DNA of 64,000 bases from Cytophagales bacterium UBA2561 (GTDB lineage: Bacteria > Bacteroidota > Bacteroidia > Cytophagales > Thermoflexibacteraceae): NCBI GenBank assembly GCA_002340355.1, contig DDLX01000026.1:124001-188000 (forward strand), in the 5' to 3' direction. A model generated the notes under the pieces. That model searched no databases. It saw only the letters and a list, made by a program, of their open reading frames with translations, and was not told where the DNA came from. The position numbers and the translations under genes are program-made. Positions within the stretch are counted from its first letter, which is position 1. The number at the start of each line of letters is the position of its first letter. Below, one piece after another: positions 55,599 through 63,995 of this stretch.

Positions 55599-55677
55599 GT
55601 TGAGTTGGAACTAAACATCATAAATTCTTTTTCTACATTTTTTAACTGATTTTACTATTCATAATCCAAATATTACA

Positions 55678-56082
55678 ATGGAAATTTTTAAAAGTAAATT
55701 CTTGACTGTTTCTTACAATCCAAAAAATCAAATTCTAAAGGCTGTCTGGGATCCCGCTACTCAGCAAATGACTGATGCAGATTTCCGAGAAAACATTCAA
55801 GAAGGGGTTTGGAAAAATATCGAACATTATAAACCTATCGGCTTTATTGGTGACACCCGACAATTCTTATTTATAATTACTCCTGAATTGCAGGAATGGT
55901 ATGGGGCAAATATTAGTTCAGTATTTGGTAGATATACCAAAAAGATAGCCATGATTATGAGTCAGGATTTTATTTCACAACTTTCTGTAGAACAAACTAT
56001 TGAGGAAGATAATCAATCTGGTTTTGTAACCAAATATGTTAGCAATGAAACGGAAGCACTCATATGGCTCCGAGTTAATTAA
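55678..56082 (+). CDS. SpoIIAA-like (STAS/SEC14) family protein
   Basis: 134-residue soluble protein. It starts with an alternating strand region (SKFLTVSYNPKNQILKAVW) and has the family-like IGFIGDTRQFLFIITPELQEW and SSVFGRYTKKIAMIMSQDF (residues ~58-100), then EQTIEED and a C-terminal NETEALIWL. This is the pattern of SpoIIAA-like STAS proteins common in Bacteroidota. STAS proteins are often substrates of PP2C phosphatases and kinases in partner switches. The conserved phospho-serine of SpoIIAA is not obvious. The ggt gene starts 15 nt after. Confidence 0.65.
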   Translation: MEIFKSKFLTVSYNPKNQILKAVWDPATQQMTDADFRENIQEGVWKNIEHYKPIGFIGDTRQFLFIITPELQEWYGANISSVFGRYTKKIAMIMSQDFISQLSVEQTIEEDNQSGFVTKYVSNETEALIWLRVN

Positions 56083-56097
56083 ATAGAATTTCTTTAC

Positions 56098-57849
56098 ATG
56101 AAAAAACTCAACATAAAGAATATCTTTTTTATTCTTCTCGTTTTTATCGGCGTAAGTTGTGAATCAGAAACATCAGAAGATTCTTCTGAGCAAACTCCTG
56201 AGAAGGATGAAAAAGAATTACCACAAGAAGGAGTCATTGCCCAAAATGGAATGGTTGTATCTGACCATCCTTTAGCTACCCAAGTTGGCGTAGAAATTCT
56301 CAGAAAGGGTGGAAATGCTATTGATGCTTCTGTTGCCACTTTTTTTGCTTTAGCTGTAGTGTTTCCACAAGCAGGAAATATTGGGGGAGGAGGATTTGCA
56401 GTATATCGTCTCAAAGATGGGCAAACAGGTACATTAGATTTTAGGGAAAAAGCAGCGGCTACAGCTCACCGTGATATGTTTCTAGATGAAAAAGGACAGG
56501 TCAAAGCTAACAGAAGCCTAGCAGGACATCTAGCTGTGGGGATCCCTGGATCACCTGATGGAATGCTCAAATTACATGAGAAATTAGGAAAATTAAGCTG
56601 GGCAGAAGTACTACAGCCTGCCATTGATTTAGCAGAAAAAGGACATAAGCTAACTCCTGTACAGGTAAAACAAATAAATCGTTTTCAGGATACATTTGAC
56701 AGTATCAATCATCACAAAGTTCATCTTGTTAAAAACTCTGATTGGAAAGTAGGTGAAACTATCTATTTTAAGGACTTAGGGCAAACTTTAATTCGTCTAC
56801 GAGATAAAAAACGGGCTGGTTTTTATGATGGAGAAACAGCAGACTTGATTGTCCAAGAAATGCACAAGGGTAATGGATTAATCACTAAAGAAGATTTACA
56901 AAATTATCAGTCTGTCTGGCGTGAACCCCTTCAAGTAAATTACAAAAATTATCAATTAATTTCAATGCCTCCTCCCTCTAGTGGTGGAATCGTATTAGGA
57001 CAATTATTACTCGGTATTGAAGAATTTCCCATTCGGGAATGGGGGTATCGGAATACACAAACCATCCACATTATGACGGAACTTTTACGCCGTGCTTATG
57101 CCGACCGTGCTACTCACCTTGGAGATCCTGATTTCGTGAATGTTCCTACAGAAATGTTATTAGATAAAGATTATATCACTGAGCGAAAACAAAATATTGA
57201 TTTTAATGTAAAGACTCTTTCAGAAGCTATCAAAGAAGGTGAGGTTCTAAGTATCGAGAGTTTTGAAACTACTCATTTTTCGGTAACAGATAAAGAGGGG
57301 AATGCTGTAGCAATTACCACTACGTTGAACGGTTATTTTGGAAGTAAAGTCGAAGTTGAAGGTGCTGGTTTTTTCCTAAACAATGAAATGGATGATTTCA
57401 GTATCAAGCCAGGACATCCAAATCAATTTGGTTTGGTAGGTGGGGAAGCCAACGCAATTGCTCCACAAAAACGAATGTTAAGTTCTATGACTCCGACTAT
57501 CTTAGAGAAAGATGGACAACTATTTATGGTTCTTGGTTCTCCTGGTGGTTCCACAATTATTACTAGTGTTTTCCAAACGATGCTTAATGTAATAGAACAT
57601 GATATGAATATGCAACAAGCTGTAAATGCATACCGTTTTCATCACCAATGGCTTCCTGATAATATTTTCATTGAACCAAATGTTAATGAGTTAGATTCTT
57701 TGGTTAAATTAGAATTAGAAGACATGGGGCATTTATTACAAGACTTATCTCAGATGGGAAAAGTAAATTCTATCTTGGTTCGTCCAGATGGTAAATACGA
57801 AGGAGCAGCAGATATTCGACGTTCTGAAGCAACAGCAGAAGGATTTTAG
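56098..57849 (+). CDS. ggt: Gamma-glutamyltransferase lipoprotein
   Basis: 583 residues. Signal with lipobox VGVSC (Cys20), then an acidic linker and the GGT proenzyme. Key parts: QNGMVVSDHPLATQVGVEIL, GNAIDASVA, GNIGGGGFAVYR, RYADRATHLGD-like (here RRAYADRATHLGDPDF), and the autocleavage site E390/T391 in SFETTHFSV, where T391 becomes the N-terminal nucleophile of the small subunit. GSPGGSTIITSVFQTML follows in the small subunit. It hydrolyses or transfers gamma-glutamyl groups (for example from glutathione) outside the cytoplasm. It is only 15 nt from the STAS-like gene, so may be co-transcribed. Confidence 0.94.
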   Translation: MKKLNIKNIFFILLVFIGVSCESETSEDSSEQTPEKDEKELPQEGVIAQNGMVVSDHPLATQVGVEILRKGGNAIDASVATFFALAVVFPQAGNIGGGGFAVYRLKDGQTGTLDFREKAAATAHRDMFLDEKGQVKANRSLAGHLAVGIPGSPDGMLKLHEKLGKLSWAEVLQPAIDLAEKGHKLTPVQVKQINRFQDTFDSINHHKVHLVKNSDWKVGETIYFKDLGQTLIRLRDKKRAGFYDGETADLIVQEMHKGNGLITKEDLQNYQSVWREPLQVNYKNYQLISMPPPSSGGIVLGQLLLGIEEFPIREWGYRNTQTIHIMTELLRRAYADRATHLGDPDFVNVPTEMLLDKDYITERKQNIDFNVKTLSEAIKEGEVLSIESFETTHFSVTDKEGNAVAITTTLNGYFGSKVEVEGAGFFLNNEMDDFSIKPGHPNQFGLVGGEANAIAPQKRMLSSMTPTILEKDGQLFMVLGSPGGSTIITSVFQTMLNVIEHDMNMQQAVNAYRFHHQWLPDNIFIEPNVNELDSLVKLELEDMGHLLQDLSQMGKVNSILVRPDGKYEGAADIRRSEATAEGF

Positions 57850-58223
57850 CAAAAATTTACGTTACCGTTTAACAGAATTTCTTTTATTTATATTTGTATA
57901 TTTCGGGAATTTGTATTTTCTTGATTGATGAAAATCAAAGCTTCTAAAAAGAGAAGATTGGTCTTTCAAAATGAATTCGATAACAGTAAGGAATTTAAGT
58001 TTAAAATTCAGCCAAATTCGATTTAGGTACGCTTTTTGGTCTCTCTTACTTATGAAGTTCATGTGATGCGGCAAAAGCTGGGCTACACTATTTTTTTAGT
58101 TTTTTTTAGTAGATTCGCAATTGATTATGAGAGATGCCGTACACAACTGCAAACTCAGTAAATGTTTAATTGTATAATTCATGTTAGCAGGTTGCTAGCC
58201 TACTCAAAATCTTTCGAAACAAA
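57850..58223. other. Intergenic region upstream of siaB
   Basis: 374 bp with no convincing ORF. A TATAAT-like hexamer lies at 58173-58178, 46 nt before the siaB start, and a TTTTTTAGT direct repeat at about 58089-58110. No TAnnTTTG box is obvious. No structural RNA is recognised. Confidence 0.35.
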
Positions 58224-58766
58224 TTGGACATCCAAAGCTATTATAAAAATATGCAGTCGAATGCTATCGTTATGTCCTACAAAGGGGCTGTGTCAGGTAA
58301 ACTGCTAGACAGTATTATCACAGTTGCACAGGCAAAATTGGCAGAAATTGAGCTGAAAAGGTCAGTCAAGAAGCGTGTGTTTGGTGTACTGGTCGAAGTG
58401 CTCCAGAACATTCACCATCATTTCAATAATAGTCCGCTTCATACGAAATGCGGTAGTGATGACTCTATTATGTTTGTTTTTGCTAAGAAAGAAGGTACAT
58501 ACAGTGTAACCACTGGTAATTACATTGCGGATACCGATATTCCATCTTTGAAAACAAGACTAGACGAAATCAACAATATGACCCCTGAAGAGGTCAAAGA
58601 AAAATATCGGAAAATTTTGAAGACAGGAGAAATCTCTCCGAAAGGAGGGGCTGGTCTCGGGATTATTGATATTGCGCGAAAATCAGGTAGCAAGCTACAA
58701 TATGAGTTTCAGCAACACCAAGATAATCTTTCTTTCTTTAGTTTAACGGTTACAATTTCCGCTTAG
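58224..58766 (+). CDS. SiaB-family protein kinase (DUF6272)
   Basis: 180 residues starting at TTG 58224. The first ATG (58251) would remove YYKNMQSNAIVMSYKG, a part that looks like the conserved start of this family, and a stop closes the frame at 58185, so TTG is preferred. The kinase N box is Glu58 to Asn62 (EVLQNIHHH), and a glycine-rich GGAGLGIIDIARKSG (~140-155) closes the nucleotide site, as in GHKL-type serine kinases such as RsbW. SiaB phosphorylates SiaC. The siaC gene follows by 14 nt, so the two form an operon. Confidence 0.85.
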   Translation: MDIQSYYKNMQSNAIVMSYKGAVSGKLLDSIITVAQAKLAEIELKRSVKKRVFGVLVEVLQNIHHHFNNSPLHTKCGSDDSIMFVFAKKEGTYSVTTGNYIADTDIPSLKTRLDEINNMTPEEVKEKYRKILKTGEISPKGGAGLGIIDIARKSGSKLQYEFQQHQDNLSFFSLTVTISA

Positions 58767-58780
58767 AGTACAACAAATCA

Positions 58781-59164
58781 ATGGAAAATTTTTATTTAGA
58801 AGAAACTTCAAAAACTCCCAAGTTAAGTTTCGATGCAAATAGTGGCAAGTTTATGATGTCGGGACGTTCAATTCCTGAGAACTCCATCGATTTTTACCGT
58901 CCACTTTTCGAGTGGTTGGATACCTATGTGCAAGCACCTCCCGTATCTGCAACTACTTTCGATGTCCAACTGGAATACTTCAATACCAGTTCCTCAAAGT
59001 GCTTGGTGGAAATTTTTCGGCGCTTAGAAAAGATTGGCAATCAGAGTATATCCGTTAATTGGTTCTATGAAGAAGATGACGAAGACATGCAAGAATCGGG
59101 TGAAGACTTCAAGGAAATTATTGATTTAAATATTAATTTAATCATGTTAGAAGAGGAGGACTAA
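58781..59164 (+). CDS. SiaC-family regulatory phosphoprotein (DUF1987), second copy
   Basis: 127 residues. Family motifs: SGRSIPENSIDFYRPLFEWL and the phosphosite LEYFNTSSSKCLVEIF, with Thr69 matching the Thr68 phosphosite of P. aeruginosa SiaC. The WFYEEDDEDMQESG acidic segment and DLNINLIML strand follow. It is directly downstream of the SiaB-type kinase, so it is the expected kinase substrate. In the known system unphosphorylated SiaC activates diguanylate cyclase SiaD; no GGDEF gene is in this window, so the partner here is unknown. Confidence 0.9.
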   Translation: MENFYLEETSKTPKLSFDANSGKFMMSGRSIPENSIDFYRPLFEWLDTYVQAPPVSATTFDVQLEYFNTSSSKCLVEIFRRLEKIGNQSISVNWFYEEDDEDMQESGEDFKEIIDLNINLIMLEEED

Positions 59165-59242
59165 TTTCTTCTTTCCACACTCTTTATCATAGTTTTAGTC
59201 CCTTTGACCATCAAAAACAAAAGAAACTCCCAAAGATTTCTA

Positions 59243-59283
59243 AAGACTGCTGACGTAAACTAAATACGGAGTAGTCTTTTTTT
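59243..59283 (+). terminator. Terminator after siaB-siaC
   Basis: Stem AAAGACTGCT / AGTAGTCTTT (9 of 10 pair) with a loop of about 18 nt, followed by T residues to 59283. It is 79 nt past the siaC stop. A further TATCTTTG box at 59339-59346 may start the prfB transcript, 110 nt before its ATG. Confidence 0.6.
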
Positions 59284-59455
59284 ATTGGTAAGAAGTTCAT
59301 CTAAAAATGCTTGGACATAGATTGTTTGTCATAAGAATTATCTTTGGAAATACCTCAACAATCGGAACAAGAATCAAAAAGAAATTAATCCATGAATTAA
59401 AATCATATTCCTCACTAATTTTTTGATAACTTGCAGTCTAAATTATAGCTGAATT

Positions 59456-60533
59456 ATGACCAAAGACGATTATAAAGATTTAAAGGCTCGTGTTAATGCC
59501 TTGAGGAGGTATCTTTGACATTGATACCAAACTGCAAGAAATCAAGGATTTAGAAGCCATTACACTCCAAGCCAATTTTTGGGACGACCCAAAAGAAGCC
59601 GAAAAAACACTCAAAGAAATCAAAAAACGGACACGTTGGACAAAAGCCTTCGAAGCGGTTCAACTGCTGTTAGATGACCTTGAAGTTTTGTATGAGTTTA
59701 TGGAAATGGGTGAAGGAGATGAAGCCGAACTCAATGAAACTGCCCAAAAACTTTCCAAAGCCGTAAAAGATTTGGAGTTCAAAAAAATGTTGAGTGCCGA
59801 AGAAGACCCCTTGCCTGCCATGCTCGAAATTAACCCAGGGGCAGGTGGTACAGAAAGTCAAGATTGGGCAGAAATGCTTTTGCGGATGTACATTATGTGG
59901 GGCGAAAAACGTAAATTTAAGGTTCGAGAAGTAAACCGACAACAAGGCGATGTAGCAGGAATTAAGTCGGCAACCCTCGAAATTGAAGGCGAGTTTGCGT
60001 ATGGTTATCTCAAATCAGAAATTGGAGTACATCGATTGGTACGGATTTCTCCCTTTGATTCGGGTGGACGAAGACATACTTCTTTTGCTTCGGTTTATGT
60101 TTATCCTGTCGTAGATGATTCCATCGAAATTGACGTAAATCCTGCCGATATTACATGGGATACTTTTCGGTCAGGTGGAGCAGGTGGACAAAATGTAAAC
60201 AAAGTCGAAACTGCTGTTCGATTGACTCATTCTCCAACTGGAATTATTATCGAATGTCAACAGGAACGTTCCCAACTCCAGAATAAGGACAAGGCTCTAA
60301 AAATGTTAAAATCAAGGCTTTATCAGTTAGAAATTGAAAAGAAAGAAGCTGAACGAGCCAAAATTGAAAGTAATAAAAAACGGATTGATTTTGGGTCACA
60401 AATACGAAATTACGTTTTGCATCCCTACAAATTAATTAAAGATAACCGTACTAATGTTGAACGAACCGATGTTTTAAATGTACTGGATGGAGATATTGAT
60501 GATTATATCAAAGCCTTTTTACTTTCGCAGTAA
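59456..60533 (+). CDS. prfB: Peptide chain release factor 2, with programmed +1 frameshift
   Basis: Terminates translation at UGA and UAA codons. The 0 frame from ATG 59456 gives MTKDDYKDLKARVNALRRYL and then TGA at 59516-59518. After a +1 shift on CTT the frame continues from GAC at 59517 to the stop at 60533, for 358 residues, the normal RF2 length. Downstream are the UGA-recognition tripeptide SPF (198-200, in RISPFDSGG) and catalytic GGQ (243-245, in SGGAGGQNVNK). RF2 levels thereby feed back on its own synthesis. Convergent with the glycogen synthase gene. Confidence 0.97.
59504..59519 (+). promoter_or_regulatory. prfB recoding site: SD-like AGGAGG + CTT TGA C
   Basis: AGGAGG at 59504-59509, a 3-nt TAT spacer, shift codon CTT at 59513-59515, then TGA C. 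This matches the classical prfB frameshift site in order and spacing. The Shine-Dalgarno-like stimulator pairs with 16S rRNA to promote the +1 shift, which is notable in a lineage where initiation rarely uses this pairing. Confidence 0.93.
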
Positions 60534-60555
60534 AATGATGTTGAATATTAATATT

Positions 60556-60588
60556 AGACTTGCCAAGTTTTAAAAACTTGGCAAGTCT
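60556..60588. repeat. 33-nt palindromic intergenic element, copy 8 (perfect)
   Basis: Perfect palindrome: left arm AGACTTGCCAAGTTTT, one central A, right arm AAAACTTGGCAAGTCT, 16 of 16 pairs. It starts 23 nt after the prfB stop and lies between convergent genes. Its sequence is nearly that of copy 1, 60 kb away. Confidence 0.85.
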
Positions 60589-60641
60589 TTGCTTCAAAAG
60601 CTATTTTTTGAACATGAATTTTATCTTTGAATTGATGGATT

Positions 60642-62441
60642 TTAGACCTGATGAGCTTTATCGTAATGTACTCGAAGTCGTTTCCAATCATAAAATTCGG
60701 CGGAACTTTCTGTTCGATTTCGAAGAGCAATTCGCTCTCTTCGACTCATCTTTGCAAAGGCATACATATATGCCGATAATTGATTCACAATCATATCATA
60801 CCCTTTTCCTTTTCGATTAACTACATAAATTCCTCGTTTTTCATGGTCAGGCATAGTATTCGCCGTATAGTCACCAAATCCTGCCAGATCTGCAGTGATG
60901 GCAGGAACGCCACTTGCAATACACTCCAAAGGAGTATACCCCCAAGGTTCATAATAACTTGGGAAGACTCCTAAATGACACCCCCGTACAAATTGTTGAT
61001 ATTCAAGTCCAAAGAGTGGATTAGTTGGGGTGATGAAATCAGGATGATATACTACTTTAACCTTATCCTCTGGGCGATTAATGAGATTAGAACGCCGTAA
61101 AAAATTTAATACTTCATCCTCTTCGTCATTAACTAGATTATGAGTTACAACTGTTGGTAAAGCATCCGATTTCCAAGACTGAATCACACGGCGTAATCGC
61201 AACCGCCAATATTCATCAACAAACTCATTCAAATTAGGTAGCTCATGTCCATCTGAATTAGAGGCAGCATAAAATAGACGCGCCCCAACCATTTTCTCAA
61301 TTTTGATACAATTTTGACGAATCTCTTCCATCACTCCACGTGACTGTAAAACGTGTGGATTAATCGAAGTATGCTCTTGTTTCGTAATCAAAAAGAAAAC
61401 AATCGTCTTATCAAAATCTTCTTGCTTCAATCGCCAATTTAAACGAGCAAGAGCCTCAAGAGTAAGATCATAACCTTTGTTTTTATACTCAAATCTTCCA
61501 GAAGTAAAGAAGTACAATGTATTATCCAAATCAAAGGAATAGCTTTGGAAAAAATGCCCCATCACAAATTTATGAATCTCTTCCTTATATCGAAGATGTA
61601 AATTCTGGAATTCATGTAATGCCGTAAAACGCTGAATATTAAGCCCATTTGGTGTAATCACATCAGGAGTTCTGCCTAATAAATGCGTGCATTCCCTAGC
61701 CGTAACTTCACTTACAGTAGTGAAAGTGTGTGCGTTATGTGCAGCAGCTCGTTCCAAACGAACAGCAGGTTCAATATTAAAATGTTTAGCTTCTTTGAGC
61801 CAATCCGAAAAGGGAATATGTTCGTAAAAATGAGGGTCGTTCATTGCCAAATACCGCCCTAACAAAGTCGCATGAGTCGTAAAGACGGTCTTGATGGGAG
61901 CATTTTCTCGGCGCAATTCGGGAATCGGAAGTGCCGCCATATACTCGTGAAAATGAGCCACTAATTTCTGGTCAGCTTGGACTTCGGGCAAACGGCAATA
62001 AATCGACAAAAAGACTTTTGCCATGTGTCCGAAGGCAATCACTTGATTCAGCAATTCATCATTGTCAGGAGTCGAGATTGAATGATGTTCCCAAAGTTCA
62101 TATTTGATTTCGCCAAGTTTATGAAAAATACTAAAAGGATTAAATAAAATAGTTTTAGGTTTTCCTGTCACAAGCCATCGTCCGTAGTGAACTTCATAGC
62201 CCATACCCCGCATCTGACGAACCACTTTCATAATCGAATCTTCTTCCTCATAATGATCAAAAACGGCGGTCACATTTTTATTCACATAAGGACCTATCAA
62301 ACAATAATTGTCTCCCCATTTCTCGACCATGCTCGGCACTTTCGAACGGATAACAGTATAAATTCCACCAACTTGGTTGCAGACTTCCCAAGCGGATTCT
62401 ATCAAAAAAGGCTGTGGTGTGGGGTTGTCGGTTCGAGACAT
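60642..62441 (-). CDS. Glycogen synthase, eukaryotic GT3 type
   Basis: 599 residues, the length of GT3 glycogen synthases. Signatures: FLIESAWEVCNQVGGIYTVI and RSK at the N-terminus, TTHATLLGRYL, TVSEVTAREC, TPNGLNIQRF, the donor-site FVRGCHLGVFPSYYEPWGYT and PLECIASGVPAITADLAGFG, with the catalytic E in PLE. This family, found in eukaryotes and some Bacteroidota, extends an alpha-1,4-glucan from UDP-glucose, unlike the bacterial GT5 GlgA. No other glycogen genes are nearby. It is convergent with prfB and divergent from purM. Confidence 0.92.
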   Translation of the reverse strand: MSRTDNPTPQPFLIESAWEVCNQVGGIYTVIRSKVPSMVEKWGDNYCLIGPYVNKNVTAVFDHYEEEDSIMKVVRQMRGMGYEVHYGRWLVTGKPKTILFNPFSIFHKLGEIKYELWEHHSISTPDNDELLNQVIAFGHMAKVFLSIYCRLPEVQADQKLVAHFHEYMAALPIPELRRENAPIKTVFTTHATLLGRYLAMNDPHFYEHIPFSDWLKEAKHFNIEPAVRLERAAAHNAHTFTTVSEVTARECTHLLGRTPDVITPNGLNIQRFTALHEFQNLHLRYKEEIHKFVMGHFFQSYSFDLDNTLYFFTSGRFEYKNKGYDLTLEALARLNWRLKQEDFDKTIVFFLITKQEHTSINPHVLQSRGVMEEIRQNCIKIEKMVGARLFYAASNSDGHELPNLNEFVDEYWRLRLRRVIQSWKSDALPTVVTHNLVNDEEDEVLNFLRRSNLINRPEDKVKVVYHPDFITPTNPLFGLEYQQFVRGCHLGVFPSYYEPWGYTPLECIASGVPAITADLAGFGDYTANTMPDHEKRGIYVVNRKGKGYDMIVNQLSAYMYAFAKMSRRERIALRNRTESSAEFYDWKRLRVHYDKAHQV

Positions 62442-62822
62442 AAATTTTTATATTTTCAACTGAATATCAAACAATGAATGTAGTCATTAGGCTAAGTTAT
62501 GCCAAAAATGGATTTTAATTTCTACTGCCTCATGCCAGAGGTGAGAACTCAAAACATCTTCAAATCAATCTAAATGTATTGGGTTGGATTTAGATTTTTA
62601 GAGCGCATCAACCCTTAGAACTAAACTAATCAAAAACCACTAAGAAACCAACCTTAATACCACTTTTGTCTGAAAAATACCTGAAAAAATAACTTTTGTT
62701 TTCTTTTAAGAACTTCCTTTTCATTTCGTTTTAGAAATGATTTCTTAGAATCGAAACAATTTTTCTAATTTTGTTTTTTCCTTAAACTTGATAAAAATCA
62801 ATCGTCCCATAAACTTTTTTGA
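62442..62822. other. Divergent intergenic region between glycogen synthase and purM
   Basis: 381 bp, no credible ORF. A 9-bp inverted repeat AATCTAAAT / ATTTAGATT lies at 62567-62596 and is followed by TTTTT, resembling a terminator or regulatory hairpin that belongs to no annotated gene. A -7-type box TAATTTTG is at 62766-62773, with TTTC 21 nt upstream, about 50 nt before the purM start. Confidence 0.45.
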
Positions 62823-63995
62823 ATGATGAATCGCTATACACAACGCGGGGTTTCTGCCACGAAAGAAGATGTACATTTGGCTATCCAAAAAATAGATAAA
62901 GGGCTGTTTCCAAAGGCTTTCTGTAAAATTATCCCTGATATTTTGGGTGGAAACCCTGATTATTGCAACATTATGCACGCTGATGGAGCGGGTACAAAAT
63001 CGGCTTTGGCGTATTTGTATTGGAAAGAAACAGGTGATTTATCCGTTTGGAAAGGCATTGCTCAAGATGCTATTGTCATGAATACGGATGACTTGTTATG
63101 TGTTGGAGCTACCGATAATATTTTACTTTCCTCAACTATCGGGCGAAATAAAAATTTAATTTCAGGCGAAATTATTGCCGAAATTATCAACGGAACAGAA
63201 GAAGTTCTCGAAATGATGCGGACACACGGAATTGAAATTTATTCGACAGGTGGCGAGACCGCAGATGTGGGGGATTTGGTTCGGACAATTATTGTCGATA
63301 GTACCGTAACGGCTCGAATTCCTCGTGAAAATGTCATTTCAAATGACCAGATTCAGGCTGGTGATGTGATTGTTGGTTTGGCTTCATTTGGGCGAGCAAC
63401 CTATGAAACCGAATACAACGGCGGAATGGGAAGTAATGGCTTAACCTCAGCACGACACGACGTTTTTACAAATGAATTAGCACAAAAATATCCTGAAAGT
63501 TTTGACCCTTCAATGCCTTCGGATTTGGTATATTGTGGTAGTAAAAAATTGACGGATACGTTAGAAAATTTAGCGATAACTATCGGAAAATTAGTACTTT
63601 CTCCGACTCGAACTTATGCGCCGATTATCAAAGAAATTTTGAAAAACCATCGTCCAAATATTCATGGAATGGTGCATTGTTCGGGTGGCGCACAAACGAA
63701 AGTTTTACATTTTATCGATAATGTTCACGTCATTAAAGATAACTTATTTTCGTGTCCTCCTTTGTTCCAATTGATTCAGGAAGAGAGTCAAACCGATTGG
63801 CATGAAATGTATCAAGTTTTCAATATGGGGCATCGGATGGAATTGTATGTTCCCAAAAAATTTGCTCAAGAAATTATTGAAATTTCGGAGTCTTTTGGTG
63901 TTGATGCTCAAATTATCGGACGAGTCGAAGTCTCTGAAAACGATATTAAGAAACTGACTATTCGAAGTGAATTTGGAGAGTTTATATATTCCTAA
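62823..63995 (+). CDS. purM: Phosphoribosylformylglycinamidine cyclo-ligase (AIR synthase)
   Basis: Forms aminoimidazole ribonucleotide from FGAM with ATP in purine synthesis. 390 residues, the longer form common in Bacteroidota (E. coli PurM is ~345). Family signatures: RYTQRGVSATKEDVHLAI, ADGAGTKSALAYLYWKETGD, DAIVMNTDDLLCVGATDN, GGETADVGDLVRTIIVD and the late HCSGGAQTKVLHFIDN with FNMGHRMELYV. The stop is 5 nt before the end of the window. ATG 62823 is followed at once by a second ATG at 62826; either may start translation. Confidence 0.9.
   Translation: MMNRYTQRGVSATKEDVHLAIQKIDKGLFPKAFCKIIPDILGGNPDYCNIMHADGAGTKSALAYLYWKETGDLSVWKGIAQDAIVMNTDDLLCVGATDNILLSSTIGRNKNLISGEIIAEIINGTEEVLEMMRTHGIEIYSTGGETADVGDLVRTIIVDSTVTARIPRENVISNDQIQAGDVIVGLASFGRATYETEYNGGMGSNGLTSARHDVFTNELAQKYPESFDPSMPSDLVYCGSKKLTDTLENLAITIGKLVLSPTRTYAPIIKEILKNHRPNIHGMVHCSGGAQTKVLHFIDNVHVIKDNLFSCPPLFQLIQEESQTDWHEMYQVFNMGHRMELYVPKKFAQEIIEISESFGVDAQIIGRVEVSENDIKKLTIRSEFGEFIYS

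Noticed and set aside
57862..58074. 70-residue minus-strand ORF upstream of siaB
   Set aside because: No family resemblance, no start context, and composition like random AT-rich sequence.
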